Positions 56,773-64,000 of a stretch of 64,000 nucleotides of DNA are shown here, piece by piece (position 1 is the first letter of the stretch; the number at the start of each line of letters is the position of its first letter). The translations under genes and the position numbers were made by a program. The DNA is from an uncultured Collinsella sp. (GTDB lineage: Bacteria > Actinomycetota > Coriobacteriia > Coriobacteriales > Coriobacteriaceae). The notes beneath the pieces are model-generated. The model searched no databases. It was not told the origin of the DNA and saw only the letters and a list, made by a program, of their open reading frames with translations. The stretch lies in assembly GCA_902495355.1 (NCBI GenBank), contig CABUWV010000001.1:62001-126000 (forward strand), read 5' to 3'.

Positions 56773-57762
56773 ATGGGCGTACAGCAGCTAGAAGAGGCCT
56801 GGGCTTTGAGGGCCGGCGCCCGTGAGGCGTTGTTGCTTGCGGCCTCGCATGTGCCGGCGGCGTTGTCGCTGTTGGGGATTGTGCGCCCCGGTGACCGCCT
56901 GGTTGCGTTTGCCGATGACTTTGCCGATGCGTTTGCGCGCAGCTTTGATGGCTGCGATGTCGCGCTGGTGGGCTCGCCAGCCGTCGAGGCGTTTGTCGCC
57001 GCGTCCGAGAACTTTGATGCTTCGCTTGATGCTGAGGGTCCGCACCTGTGGTGGTTCGTCAACTCCATCGGCGGGTTTGGTCTGCGTGTGCCCGATCTGC
57101 GTGCGCTGGGTCGGGCGGCGCGTGAGGCCCATGCGCTGCTGGTTGTTGACAACACCGTGGCGTCGGCTTTTGGCTGCGATCCGCTGCGGCTGGGTGCTGC
57201 GCTGTCGTTCGAAGCGCTTGACCGTGTGTGCGCCGGTGAGGCTCCACGCAAGCTCGTTGCTGCTTCGGTGGCGCGCTCGCAGCTCAAGCGCCATCGTGTG
57301 GATGCCGCTGCCGAGTGCGCGCACGTATTGTTTGCAGGCTGCGGTGCGTCGGCGCTCGACCTTTCTGCCGAGGAGACCGACGTGCTGGAGCGTGGGCTTT
57401 CCTCGCTTAACGTCCGCATGCAGGCGCATTTCGACCGCGCCCGTGCGCTGGCCGAGTATCTGGCCGCCAACGAGATGGTGCGCAACGTTCGCTATCCCGG
57501 GCTGAGTTCGCATCCCGACCATGCGGCTGCAACGGGAATCCTCGAGCACGGCTTTGGACCGGCAGTTGAGTTTGATCTTATCGAACGTAGCGCGGGCGAG
57601 CTGTTCGATGCTTTGCCCGGGGAGTTTCGCACATCGCCCGTCGGCGGCGCAACGACGCGCCTTTCGGCCCCACGCGGCAAGCAGGGGAGCACCATCCGCC
57701 TCTTCGCCGGTACCGACGACCCCTTGATCGTGGCCGCCACCCTAGACAATGCCCTCCGATGA
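56773..57762 (+). CDS. Degenerate Cys/Met-metabolism PLP-fold protein lacking the catalytic lysine
   Basis: A 329-residue protein with the fold of cystathionine gamma-synthase-type enzymes. HLWWFVNS, ALLVVDNTVASAFGCDPLRLGA (Asp126 would bind the PLP ring) and the late SSHPDHAAA segment match the family. Where the family has S-A-T-K it has E-A-L-D-R, so the Schiff-base lysine becomes Arg151, and the following HSD-type stretch is missing. It probably does no normal PLP chemistry. The ATG at 56773 follows AAGGGACGG. Role unknown. Confidence 0.75.
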   Translation: MGVQQLEEAWALRAGAREALLLAASHVPAALSLLGIVRPGDRLVAFADDFADAFARSFDGCDVALVGSPAVEAFVAASENFDASLDAEGPHLWWFVNSIGGFGLRVPDLRALGRAAREAHALLVVDNTVASAFGCDPLRLGAALSFEALDRVCAGEAPRKLVAASVARSQLKRHRVDAAAECAHVLFAGCGASALDLSAEETDVLERGLSSLNVRMQAHFDRARALAEYLAANEMVRNVRYPGLSSHPDHAAATGILEHGFGPAVEFDLIERSAGELFDALPGEFRTSPVGGATTRLSAPRGKQGSTIRLFAGTDDPLIVAATLDNALR

Positions 57763-57834
57763 TTATTCTGGGACGGGGATTAAAAAATCATTAGGTACAC
57801 AATGATTTTTTAATCCCCGTCCCAGAATAATCAT
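57759..57834. terminator. 34-bp perfect palindrome, bidirectional terminator
   Basis: The arm at 57759-57792 is perfectly complementary to 57801-57834 with an 8-base loop. The left arm includes the stop codon of the PLP-fold gene. It contains GGGACGGGG and a run of A or T on each side, so it could terminate on both strands between convergent genes. Confidence 0.75.
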
Positions 57835-57850
57835 CTATGGTGACCGACCA

Positions 57851-57880
57851 GCTAAAAAAGCCCCGTCCCAAATTGGCTAC
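57851..57880 (-). terminator. Family C hairpin, copy 4, at the stop of the ModE-like gene
   Basis: On the minus strand AGCC, AATTTGGGACGG and GGCTTTTTT form a short stem, the family loop word TTTGGGACG and a T run. It overlaps the last codons of the ModE-like gene. Confidence 0.55.
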
Positions 57881-58230
57881 TCTTTGATGCTGGCGATGAG
57901 GGCGTTGGCTTTGGTGGCGATGACGTTGTTAATGTCGGCCTGCAGCTCTTCGTAGACCGCTATGGCTCGCTCGCCGGCGGGGGTGAGGGTGGATCCGCGG
58001 GCGCCGTCGCGCTCGATGAGCTTGCAGCCCAGCTGACCTTCGGCCTCGTTTACAATGCGCCAGGCCTTGGAATACGCCATGCCCATGCTCTTGGCGGCGC
58101 GGTTGAGCGAGTGCTCGCGGGCAATACCCTGCAGCAGCAAGACGCAGCCGTGGCCGAACACGCCCGGCAGATCCTTGTCGCACGCTTGAATGACCAACTT
58201 TGCCGTCGTCTTGTACTCCATGTGCTCCAC
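57877..58230 (-). CDS. ModE-type winged-helix regulator
   Basis: A 117-residue protein with the DNA-binding domain of ModE/LysR-type regulators: HSLNRAAKSMGMAYSKAWRIVNEAE and GSTLTPAGERAIAVYEELQ. It lacks the molybdate-binding domain, as do many single-domain members. The start is GTG at 58230 (GGGGAG 4 bases upstream) or the ATG at 58221. Its stop comes from the family C hairpin. Targets are unknown; no molybdate genes are nearby. Confidence 0.82.
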   Translation of the reverse strand: MEHMEYKTTAKLVIQACDKDLPGVFGHGCVLLLQGIAREHSLNRAAKSMGMAYSKAWRIVNEAEGQLGCKLIERDGARGSTLTPAGERAIAVYEELQADINNVIATKANALIASIKE

Positions 58231-58414
58231 GTCTCCCCGCTAAAGTGTTTGCTGGGCAAACGCATAGCCTGCGTCAAACCCTCGTGTGCTCTTCTTAAAT
58301 CATGCATTGTAGCAGTCAAAGTGCGTTAAGATACTTCCCCAGTATTGGGCGCCCAAGGTTGGGCTGGGTCCTACGAGGCCTGCAGCCGACCGGTCGCATG
58401 GAAAAAGGAGAAAC

Positions 58415-59926
58415 ATGGCTACGTTCTTTCCCGGTGAGTCCCACACGTTTTCGGAGTATCTGCTGGTCCCTGGTTACTCGTCCTCGCAGTGCATCCCCAA
58501 CAACGTCTCTCTTAAGACGCCGCTGACCCGCTTTAAGCGCGGTGAGAAGCCGGCAATCACCCTGAACATCCCCATGGTTTCCGCCATCATGCAGTCCGTC
58601 TCGGGCGTCGATATGGGTGTCGCGCTCGCTACCGAGGGTGGCCTGTCCTTCATTTACGGTTCCCAGAGCGCCGAGTCCGAGGCCGCTATGGTCAAGGCCG
58701 TCAAGGATCACAAGGCCGGTTTCGTTCAGTCCGATTCCACGCTGACCCCCGACATGACCATGGAGCAGGTCATCGAGCTTAAGGAGAAGACCGGCCACTC
58801 CACCATGCCGGTCACCGACGACGGCACTCCCAAGGGTAAGCTCCTGGGCATCGTCACCAGCCGTGACTATCGCCCCAGTCGTGATGACCACCAGACGAAG
58901 GTCTCCGAGTTCATGACCCCGCGTGAGCAGCTCATCGTGGGCGACAAGAACATCAGCCTCAAGGTTGCCAACGACGTCATCTGGGACAACAAGCTCAACG
59001 CCCTGCCGATCGTCGACGACAACGATCACCTTATGGGCATCGTCTTCCGCAAGGACTACGACAGCCACAAGACCAACCCCAACGAGCTGCTCGATAACGA
59101 CAAGCGCTACATGGTCGGCGCTGGTATCAACACCCGCGACTATGCCGAGCGCGTGCCGCTGCTTATCGAGGCCGGTGCTGACGTTCTGTGCATCGATTCC
59201 TCCGAGGGCTTCAGCGAGTGGCAGAAGCGCACCATCGAGTGGATCCGCGCCAACTACGGCGAGGACGTCAAGGTCGGCGCCGGTAACGTCGTCGACGCCG
59301 AGGGCTTCCGCTTCCTGGCAGACTGCGGTGCCGACTTCATCAAGGTCGGTATCGGCGGTGGCTCCATCTGCATCACCCGCGAGACCAAGGGTATCGGCCG
59401 TGGCCAGGCTACCGCGCTGATCGACGTCTGCCGCGCTCGCGACGAGTATTACGAGGAGACCGGCGTCTACGTGCCCGTGTGCTCCGACGGCGGTATCGTC
59501 TACGACTACCACATGACGCTCGCCCTGGCCATGGGTGCAGACTTCATGATGCTGGGCCGCTACTTCGCTCGCTTCGACGAGAGCCCGACCGAGCGCGTCA
59601 ACGTCAACGGCCAGTACATGAAGGAGTACTGGGGCGAGGGTTCTGCTCGTGCCCGCAACTGGCAGCGCTACGATCTGGGTGGCGCCGCGAAGCTCAGCTT
59701 CGTCGAGGGCGTCGACTCCTACGTTCCCTACGCCGGTTCCCTCAAGGACGGCGTGGGCGGCACGCTCTACAAGGTCAAGTCCACGATGTGCAACTGCGGC
59801 GCCCTCTCGATCCCCGAGCTCCAGGAAAAGGCACGCCTGACTCTGGTCAGCTCCACCTCCATCGTCGAAGGCGGCGCCCACGACGTAGTCGTCAAGGACT
59901 CCCAGCAAAGCGTCAGCTATCGCTAA
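58415..59926 (+). CDS. guaB: IMP dehydrogenase
   Basis: Oxidises IMP to XMP, the committed step to GMP. The 503-residue barrel protein has two CBS domains (about 105-225), the phosphate-binding loop region [14 protein letters not shown] with the catalytic Cys, SDGGI, and the flap [11 protein letters not shown] with the mobile Arg. The ATG at 58415 follows AAAGGAG. The leader (about 58333-58414) is GC-rich and may fold, but no known riboswitch is recognised. Confidence 0.95.
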   Translation: MATFFPGESHTFSEYLLVPGYSSSQCIPNNVSLKTPLTRFKRGEKPAITLNIPMVSAIMQSVSGVDMGVALATEGGLSFIYGSQSAESEAAMVKAVKDHKAGFVQSDSTLTPDMTMEQVIELKEKTGHSTMPVTDDGTPKGKLLGIVTSRDYRPSRDDHQTKVSEFMTPREQLIVGDKNISLKVANDVIWDNKLNALPIVDDNDHLMGIVFRKDYDSHKTNPNELLDNDKRYMVGAGINTRDYAERVPLLIEAGADVLCIDSSEGFSEWQKRTIEWIRANYGEDVKVGAGNVVDAEGFRFLADCGADFIKVGIGGGSICITRETKGIGRGQATALIDVCRARDEYYEETGVYVPVCSDGGIVYDYHMTLALAMGADFMMLGRYFARFDESPTERVNVNGQYMKEYWGEGSARARNWQRYDLGGAAKLSFVEGVDSYVPYAGSLKDGVGGTLYKVKSTMCNCGALSIPELQEKARLTLVSSTSIVEGGAHDVVVKDSQQSVSYR

Positions 59927-60035
59927 GCGGCTTTCCCAAGCACCGCACCTTGCCGTTCAAACCGTCGCTCGCGTACCAAAGTACGCGTCGCTCCTCTTTC
60001 ACGGCAATCTGCGGCACTTGGAAAACCCGATCATG
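59927..60035 (+). ncRNA. Family B structured element, copy 2 (after guaB)
   Basis: The core at 59959-59999 (AAACCGTCGCTCGCGTAC, then CAAAGTACGCGTCGCTCC) has a 7-bp hairpin CGCGTAC/GTACGCG and matches 52315-52355. The outer arms 59936-59956 and 60001-60021 pair through CCAAG/CTTGG, CCGCA/TGCGG and TTGCCGT/ACGGCAA. The outer sequence differs wholly from copy 1 while remaining paired. It could form the guaB 3' end. Confidence 0.55.
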
Positions 60036-60085
60036 CTTGGGCGGGTAACAATTAGCGGTTGATTCACAACCACGTTATTTAGATA

Positions 60086-60120
60086 AAGCGAGATGCCCGC
60101 AAGTCGCAGGCATCTCGCTT
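60086..60120 (+). terminator. Terminator between guaB and leuS
   Basis: AAGCGAGATGCC (60086-60097) pairs perfectly with GGCATCTCGCTT (60109-60120) around an 11-base loop. The T-tract is weak. Confidence 0.7.
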
Positions 60121-60154
60121 GTCGTATTTGCTATCATCAGTCAAGTTAACCTTA

Positions 60155-60273
60155 GGGTCGGTCGGCTTGGCTTTGTTCGCTACAAGTTCCGCACGCAAAG
60201 AAGAGCACTTAATGTGCTCTTCGTCTTGCGCAGGACTGTCCGCAGTAGCGAATAAAGCTAAGCCGACCGACCC
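60155..60273 (+). ncRNA. Family A structured element, copy 3 (leuS leader)
   Basis: Twenty-nine-base arms (60155-60183 and 60245-60273) pair completely if two G-U pairs are allowed. Those two would be C-A mismatches on the other strand, so RNA pairing on the plus strand is favoured. Inside are AGTTCCGCACGCAAAG, the hairpin AAGAGCAC-TTAAT-GTGCTCTT and CGTCTTGCGCAGGACTGT. AGTTCC can pair with GGACT and CGCAA with TTGCG. It ends 23 bases before leuS. Upstream is TGCTATCAT (60129-60137, possible extended -10) and GTCAAGTTA, as before valS. Confidence 0.65.
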
Positions 60274-60296
60274 CAGCTAAGATTAAAGGAGCTGAT

Positions 60297-62873
60297 ATGT
60301 GCGATTGCACAGATCATAAGGACGAGATTCCTGTCTACGACGCGCAGGCCATTGAGTCCAGGTGGATGAAGGCCTGGGAGGACTCCAACCTCTTTGCCGT
60401 CGACACCGACGACAGCAAGCCCAAGAAGTACGTGCTCGAGATGTTCCCGTATCCGTCGGGCGACCTGCACATGGGCCACGCGCGCAACTACACTATCGGC
60501 GATGCCATGGCCCGTCAGGCCCGCATGCGTGGCTACGACGTGCTGCATCCCATCGGCTTTGACGCTTTTGGCCTGCCCGCCGAGAACGCCGCCATCAAGC
60601 ACAACACGCAGGCTGCCGCCTGGACGTATAAGAACATGGACCAGGCGCTCGCCACGATGAAGCGCATGGGCTTCTCCTACGATCTGGATCGCATGGTCAA
60701 GACCTGCAGCCCCGACTACTACCGCTGGGGCCAGTGGATCTTTGAGAAGATGTGGGAAAAGGGCCTGGTCTACCGTAAGAAGAACCCGGTCAACTGGTGC
60801 CCCACCTGCAAGACCGTTCTGGCTAACGAGCAGGTTACCGAGGGTAAGTGCTGGCGCTGCGGCACCGAGCCCGAGAAGCGCGACCTGGAGCAGTGGTACT
60901 ACAAGATTACCGAGTACTCCCAGGAGCTGCTCGACGATCTGGAGAAGCTCCCCGGCTGGCCTGAGCGCGTCAAGCAGATGCAGGCCAACTGGATCGGTCG
61001 CTCTGAGGGCGCCGAGGTCGACTTTACCCTGTGCGACCAGGATGGCGAACCCATCGAGGGCGACGAGGGCAAGATCACCGTCTTCACCACGCGTGCCGAT
61101 ACGCTCTTTGGCGTTTCCTTCTTTGTCCTGGCTCCCGAGTACGCCGGCTTGCACGAGCTCGTCGAGGGCACGGAGTACGAGGAGGCCGTCACCAAGATCG
61201 TCGAGGACTCCAAGCATATCTCTGCCGTCGAGCGTGCCCAGGGCACCCTCGAGAAGCACGGTGCCTTCACGGGCCGCTATGTGGTAAACCCCGTCAACGG
61301 CGAGAAGGTCCCCGTTTGGGTTGCCGATTATGTCGTTGCCGACTACGGTACCGGTGCCGTCATGGCCGTTCCCTGCGGCGACCAGCGCGACTTTGAGTTT
61401 GCCCGTAAGTACGACCTGCCGATCGTGCCGATCATCCTGGACGATGACGATCGCGCTGCCGTCGAGGCCAGCGGCGAGAGCATCGATACCTTCCATGCCG
61501 AGACCGTCGACTGGGATTGCGCTCACGCTGCCGAGGGCACGCTCGTCCAGTCCGGCAAGTACACTGGCATGCGCGGCGGTAAGCACTCCGAGGGTGAGGC
61601 TGCCATCGTGGCCGATCTCGAGGCCATGGGCTGCGGCCGTCGCAAGGTCGAGTTCCGCTTGCGCGACTGGCTCATCAGTCGCCAGCGCTATTGGGGCAAC
61701 CCCATCCCGGCCATCCACTGCGAGCACTGCGGCATCGTGCCCGTGCCCGAGGATCAGCTGCCGGTGACGCTGCCCGAGAACCTGGACCTGGGCGCCGGCG
61801 AAACCCTCGCCGAGTGCAAGGAGTTCTACGAGACCACCTGCCCGGTCTGCGGTCGCCCGGCCAAGCGCGAGACCGATACCATGGACACCTTTACCTGCTC
61901 CAGCTGGTACTACCTGCGCTATACCGACCCGCACAACACCGAGCTGCCCTTCTCCCGTGAGGCTGCCGACCGTTGGATGCCCGTCGATAACTACATCGGC
62001 GGCATCGAGCACGCTATTTTGCACCTGCTCTACAGCCGCTTCTTTACCAAGGCACTGCGCGACCTGGGCCTGCTGAGCGTGGACGAGCCCTTCACCAACC
62101 TGCTGTGCCAGGGCATGGTCAAGGACGAGAACGGCGACACCATGTCCAAGTCCAAGGGCAACGTCGTGCCCCCGAGCTCGGTCATCGAGCCTTACGGTGC
62201 CGACACCATGCGTCTGGCGATCCTGTTTATCGCCCCGCCCGAGAAGGACTTCGACTGGGATCCCAAGGCCGTCGAGGGCGCTAACCGCTTTATCAAGCGC
62301 GCCTGGCGTATCGTTTGGCAGCTCGTCCAGTCCGGCGATGCCAACGTGGCCTTCGACAAGTCCGTGCTCGGCGAGACCGCGATGAAGCTCTACCGTGAGC
62401 GTCACCGCACCATCGCCAAGTGCACCGAGGACTTCGATCGCGGCCAGTTCAACACCGCGATCTCGGCCGTCATGGAGCTCGTCAACGCGGCGAGCGCCTA
62501 CCTCAACGCCACCGAGGGTGCTGACCGCGACAAGGCCCTGTGCTACGGCGTGGCCAAGGACATCGTGAGCGTCCTGGCGCCCATCTGCCCGTTCTGGGCC
62601 GACGAGCTGTGGCACGAGGCGCTCGGCTGCGAGGGCAACGCTTACACCGCCGCCTGGCCCGAGTTCGACCTGGCCGAGTCCATCGAGGACACGGTGCAGA
62701 TCGTCGTCCAGGTACTCGGCAAGGTCCGTGGCCGCATCGACGTGGCCCGCGATGCCTCCAACGAGGAAATGCAGGCTGCCGCCGAGACCGCCGTCGCCAA
62801 GTGGCTCGACGGCAAGACGGTCGTCAAGGCCATCTGCGTGCCCGGCAAGCTGGTCAACCTGGTGGTCAAGTAA
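60297..62873 (+). CDS. leuS: Leucyl-tRNA synthetase
   Basis: Class I synthetase for tRNA-Leu (858 aa). It has the HIGH-type motif HMGH at 58-61 (in [17 protein letters not shown]), TMSKS at 615-619, a CP1 editing domain with [13 protein letters not shown], and the C-terminal [13 protein letters not shown] region. The ATG at 60297 follows AAAGGAG. The family A element occupies its leader, as for valS. Confidence 0.97.
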   Translation: MCDCTDHKDEIPVYDAQAIESRWMKAWEDSNLFAVDTDDSKPKKYVLEMFPYPSGDLHMGHARNYTIGDAMARQARMRGYDVLHPIGFDAFGLPAENAAIKHNTQAAAWTYKNMDQALATMKRMGFSYDLDRMVKTCSPDYYRWGQWIFEKMWEKGLVYRKKNPVNWCPTCKTVLANEQVTEGKCWRCGTEPEKRDLEQWYYKITEYSQELLDDLEKLPGWPERVKQMQANWIGRSEGAEVDFTLCDQDGEPIEGDEGKITVFTTRADTLFGVSFFVLAPEYAGLHELVEGTEYEEAVTKIVEDSKHISAVERAQGTLEKHGAFTGRYVVNPVNGEKVPVWVADYVVADYGTGAVMAVPCGDQRDFEFARKYDLPIVPIILDDDDRAAVEASGESIDTFHAETVDWDCAHAAEGTLVQSGKYTGMRGGKHSEGEAAIVADLEAMGCGRRKVEFRLRDWLISRQRYWGNPIPAIHCEHCGIVPVPEDQLPVTLPENLDLGAGETLAECKEFYETTCPVCGRPAKRETDTMDTFTCSSWYYLRYTDPHNTELPFSREAADRWMPVDNYIGGIEHAILHLLYSRFFTKALRDLGLLSVDEPFTNLLCQGMVKDENGDTMSKSKGNVVPPSSVIEPYGADTMRLAILFIAPPEKDFDWDPKAVEGANRFIKRAWRIVWQLVQSGDANVAFDKSVLGETAMKLYRERHRTIAKCTEDFDRGQFNTAISAVMELVNAASAYLNATEGADRDKALCYGVAKDIVSVLAPICPFWADELWHEALGCEGNAYTAAWPEFDLAESIEDTVQIVVQVLGKVRGRIDVARDASNEEMQAAAETAVAKWLDGKTVVKAICVPGKLVNLVVK

Positions 62874-62902
62874 GCATTGCGCGCTTAACTGACGCATAAA
62901 AG

Positions 62903-62939
62903 ACGAGGGGCGATCCGATTGGGTCGTCCCTCGTTTTTC
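62903..62939 (+). terminator. leuS terminator
   Basis: CGAGGGGCGATCC pairs with GGGTCGTCCCTCG (62921-62933) over a short loop, with minor mismatches, then five T. Confidence 0.8.
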
Positions 62940-63024
62940 ATGTACCTGCCCTGATGTCTGCGGTCAATTGTCCTATTCTTGTGGAGAAGCTGTGCGCACG
63001 CTGACCTGCAGATTCGTACTGTGC

Positions 63025-63053
63025 TTGCACGTTTTCGCAGGTATTGGTATAGT
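63025..63053 (+). promoter_or_regulatory. Promoter of rimP-nusA
   Basis: TTGCAC (63025-63030) and TATAGT (63048-63053) are 17 bases apart, close to consensus. It lies about 80 bases before rimP. Confidence 0.7.
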
Positions 63054-63080
63054 TTGCTTGCAAATGAAGTAGTAATTGAA

Positions 63081-63111
63081 AGAAGTGGGGTTTCGGCCCC
63101 GCTTCTTTTTT
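63081..63111 (+). terminator. Terminator-like attenuator in the rimP-nusA leader
   Basis: GAAGTGGGG (63082-63090) pairs with CCCCGCTTC (63097-63105) over a TTTCGG loop, followed by seven T. It lies between the promoter and the rimP ribosome site, so it must be passed for the operon to be read. It could be a NusA-sensitive control point. Confidence 0.7.
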
Positions 63112-63131
63112 GTATGGATGGAGGTGCCGCA

Positions 63132-63626
63132 ATGGTCAAGACCAAGACCGAGCAGGCGATCATCGACGCGCTCGAGGCCGTCGCTCCCCAGCACGATGTC
63201 GATATTGTCGACGTTGAGCTCGTGGGCGCCACCAAGGCCCCCTGCGTGCGTGTGCGTATTGAGGGTGCCGAGGGTCAGAGCCTGTCGCTCAACGACGTCA
63301 CGGCCAATACCAAGTGGGTCGGCGACGTGATCGAGGAGCTCGACCCCATTTCTTCGAGCTACACGCTCGAGGTGTCGAGCCCGGGTATGGCGCGCCCGCT
63401 GCGCCGCCCGCGCGACTTTGCCCGTTTTGTGGGCGAGGACTGCGAGCTCACCTCCACCGCCACCGAGGGCCGTCGCAAGTACTCCGGCAAGATTGCCGCC
63501 GCGACCGAGACGAACGTGACCCTCGTGCTCGAGGATGGCGAGTCCGTCACCCTCGATTTCTGTGATGTTAAAAAGTGCAAGTTGAAGCCCACCTACGACT
63601 TCAAGCCCGCGAAGGAAGGAAACTAA
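63132..63626 (+). CDS. rimP: Ribosome maturation factor RimP
   Basis: 30S assembly factor, usually first in the nusA-infB operon. The 164-residue protein shows the RimP pattern VDVELVGATKAPCVRVRIE, then YTLEVSSPGMARPLRRPRDF, and the C-terminal barrel. The ATG at 63132 follows GGAGG; the frame is open further upstream but that stretch holds the promoter and hairpin. nusA begins one base after its stop. Confidence 0.92.
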   Translation: MVKTKTEQAIIDALEAVAPQHDVDIVDVELVGATKAPCVRVRIEGAEGQSLSLNDVTANTKWVGDVIEELDPISSSYTLEVSSPGMARPLRRPRDFARFVGEDCELTSTATEGRRKYSGKIAAATETNVTLVLEDGESVTLDFCDVKKCKLKPTYDFKPAKEGN

Positions 63627-63627
63627 C

Positions 63628-64000
63628 ATGGCAGCATCCGACATGATGTCCGCCCTGATGGAGCTTTGCCAGGACAAGCACATCGACCAGCTCTACCTGA
63701 TCGACCGCCTGGAGCAGTCGCTCGCCAAGAGCTACGCCGAGATCCTGCATCTTGAGTGGGGCGCCAAGGTGACCATCGACCGCACCACCGGCAAGATCTA
63801 CGTCTACCGTCTGGAGCCGATCGACGATTCCATGGACGAGGAGGGCAACTTCACCGAGTTCGAGGAGATCGACGTCACCCCTAAGAACACGAGCCGCATC
63901 GCCGCCCAGCACGCCAAGGCCGAGATTAACGCCATCGTGCGCAACTCCGCCCGCGAGCAGATCTACGAGGAGTTCTCCGGCCGTATCGGTGACCTCATCA
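63628..64000 (+). CDS. nusA: Transcription factor NusA, N-terminal part (runs off window)
   Basis: The ATG at 63628 follows AAGGAAGGAAAC and opens a frame with no stop to the end of the window, 124 complete codons. It reads DMMSALMELCQDKHIDQLY, then LEQSLAKSYAEIL and RIAAQHAKAEINAIVRNSAR, the NusA N-terminal polymerase-binding domain. It would modulate pausing and termination. Position after rimP supports the call. Confidence 0.93.
   Translation, partial: MAASDMMSALMELCQDKHIDQLYLIDRLEQSLAKSYAEILHLEWGAKVTIDRTTGKIYVYRLEPIDDSMDEEGNFTEFEEIDVTPKNTSRIAAQHAKAEINAIVRNSAREQIYEEFSGRIGDLI

Noticed and set aside
58240..58414. Purine or other riboswitch in the guaB leader
   Set aside because: The stretch is GC-rich and may fold, but I could match no conserved riboswitch core.

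Overview
The window looks like a chromosomal segment of a gut Coriobacteriia, most likely Collinsella. The grounds are GC-rich core genes with strong C/G third positions, the tig-clpP-clpX-valS-folC order, a Gram-positive type Pel operon, and many intergenic hairpins of a few recurring families. The genus is inference from gene content and style; no 16S gene is present.

Layout. 1-7.8 kb is core housekeeping: trigger factor (5' end missing), clpP, clpX, valS, folC. 8.1-13 kb holds three minus-strand units: an M24 aminopeptidase and an anaerobic glycerol-3-phosphate-dehydrogenase-like operon (GlpA-like, FAD oxidoreductase, DUF1667). 13.3-15.8 kb has a zinc-ribbon membrane protein and thrS. 16.1-26.8 kb is an exopolysaccharide locus opened by a NusG-paralogue antiterminator (LoaP/RfaH type). 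It continues with a priming sugar transferase, glycosyltransferases, UDP-glucose dehydrogenase, a TupA-like ATP-grasp protein, a frameshifted Wzy polymerase, an acyltransferase, a Wzx flippase and LicD. 26.9-31.6 kb extends it on the minus strand with a phosphocholine module: an EamA transporter, a fused HTH-LicC-LicA protein, and a transglutaminase-type surface protein with choline-binding-like repeats broken by one in-frame TGA. Together these would make a phosphocholine-decorated glycan and a protein that could bind it.

31.7-40.8 kb is a lower-GC defence-like island: an unknown protein, a large SF1 helicase, a zinc-finger protein, an Abi_2 (AbiD/F, HEPN) protein with an upstream structured-RNA candidate, and an AbiL/Rlo-type ATPase-RloB pair. 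41.1-52.2 kb is a tightly overlapping Pel-type operon (PelD fused to an SDR-like domain, PelE, PelA-like deacetylase, PelF, PelG) followed by CotH, VTC and DUF4956 genes; the last carries an in-frame TAG. 52.5-56.7 kb is a sucrose unit (LacI regulator, PTS EIIBC, GH32 hydrolase) with two LacI-type operators. 56.8-64 kb returns to core genes: a degenerate PLP-fold protein, a ModE-like regulator, guaB, leuS, rimP and the start of nusA.

The least explained content is between genes. I see at least three families of structured repeats. Family A (three copies, two in the valS and leuS leaders) has a conserved core inside long stems whose sequence differs at each locus but stays complementary, with G-U pairs in the leuS copy. 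Family B has two copies, after DUF4956 and guaB. Family C has four terminator-like hairpins with the loop word TTTGGGACG. Three reading frames for surface functions (wzy, the choline-binding protein, DUF4956) are each broken by a single lesion.
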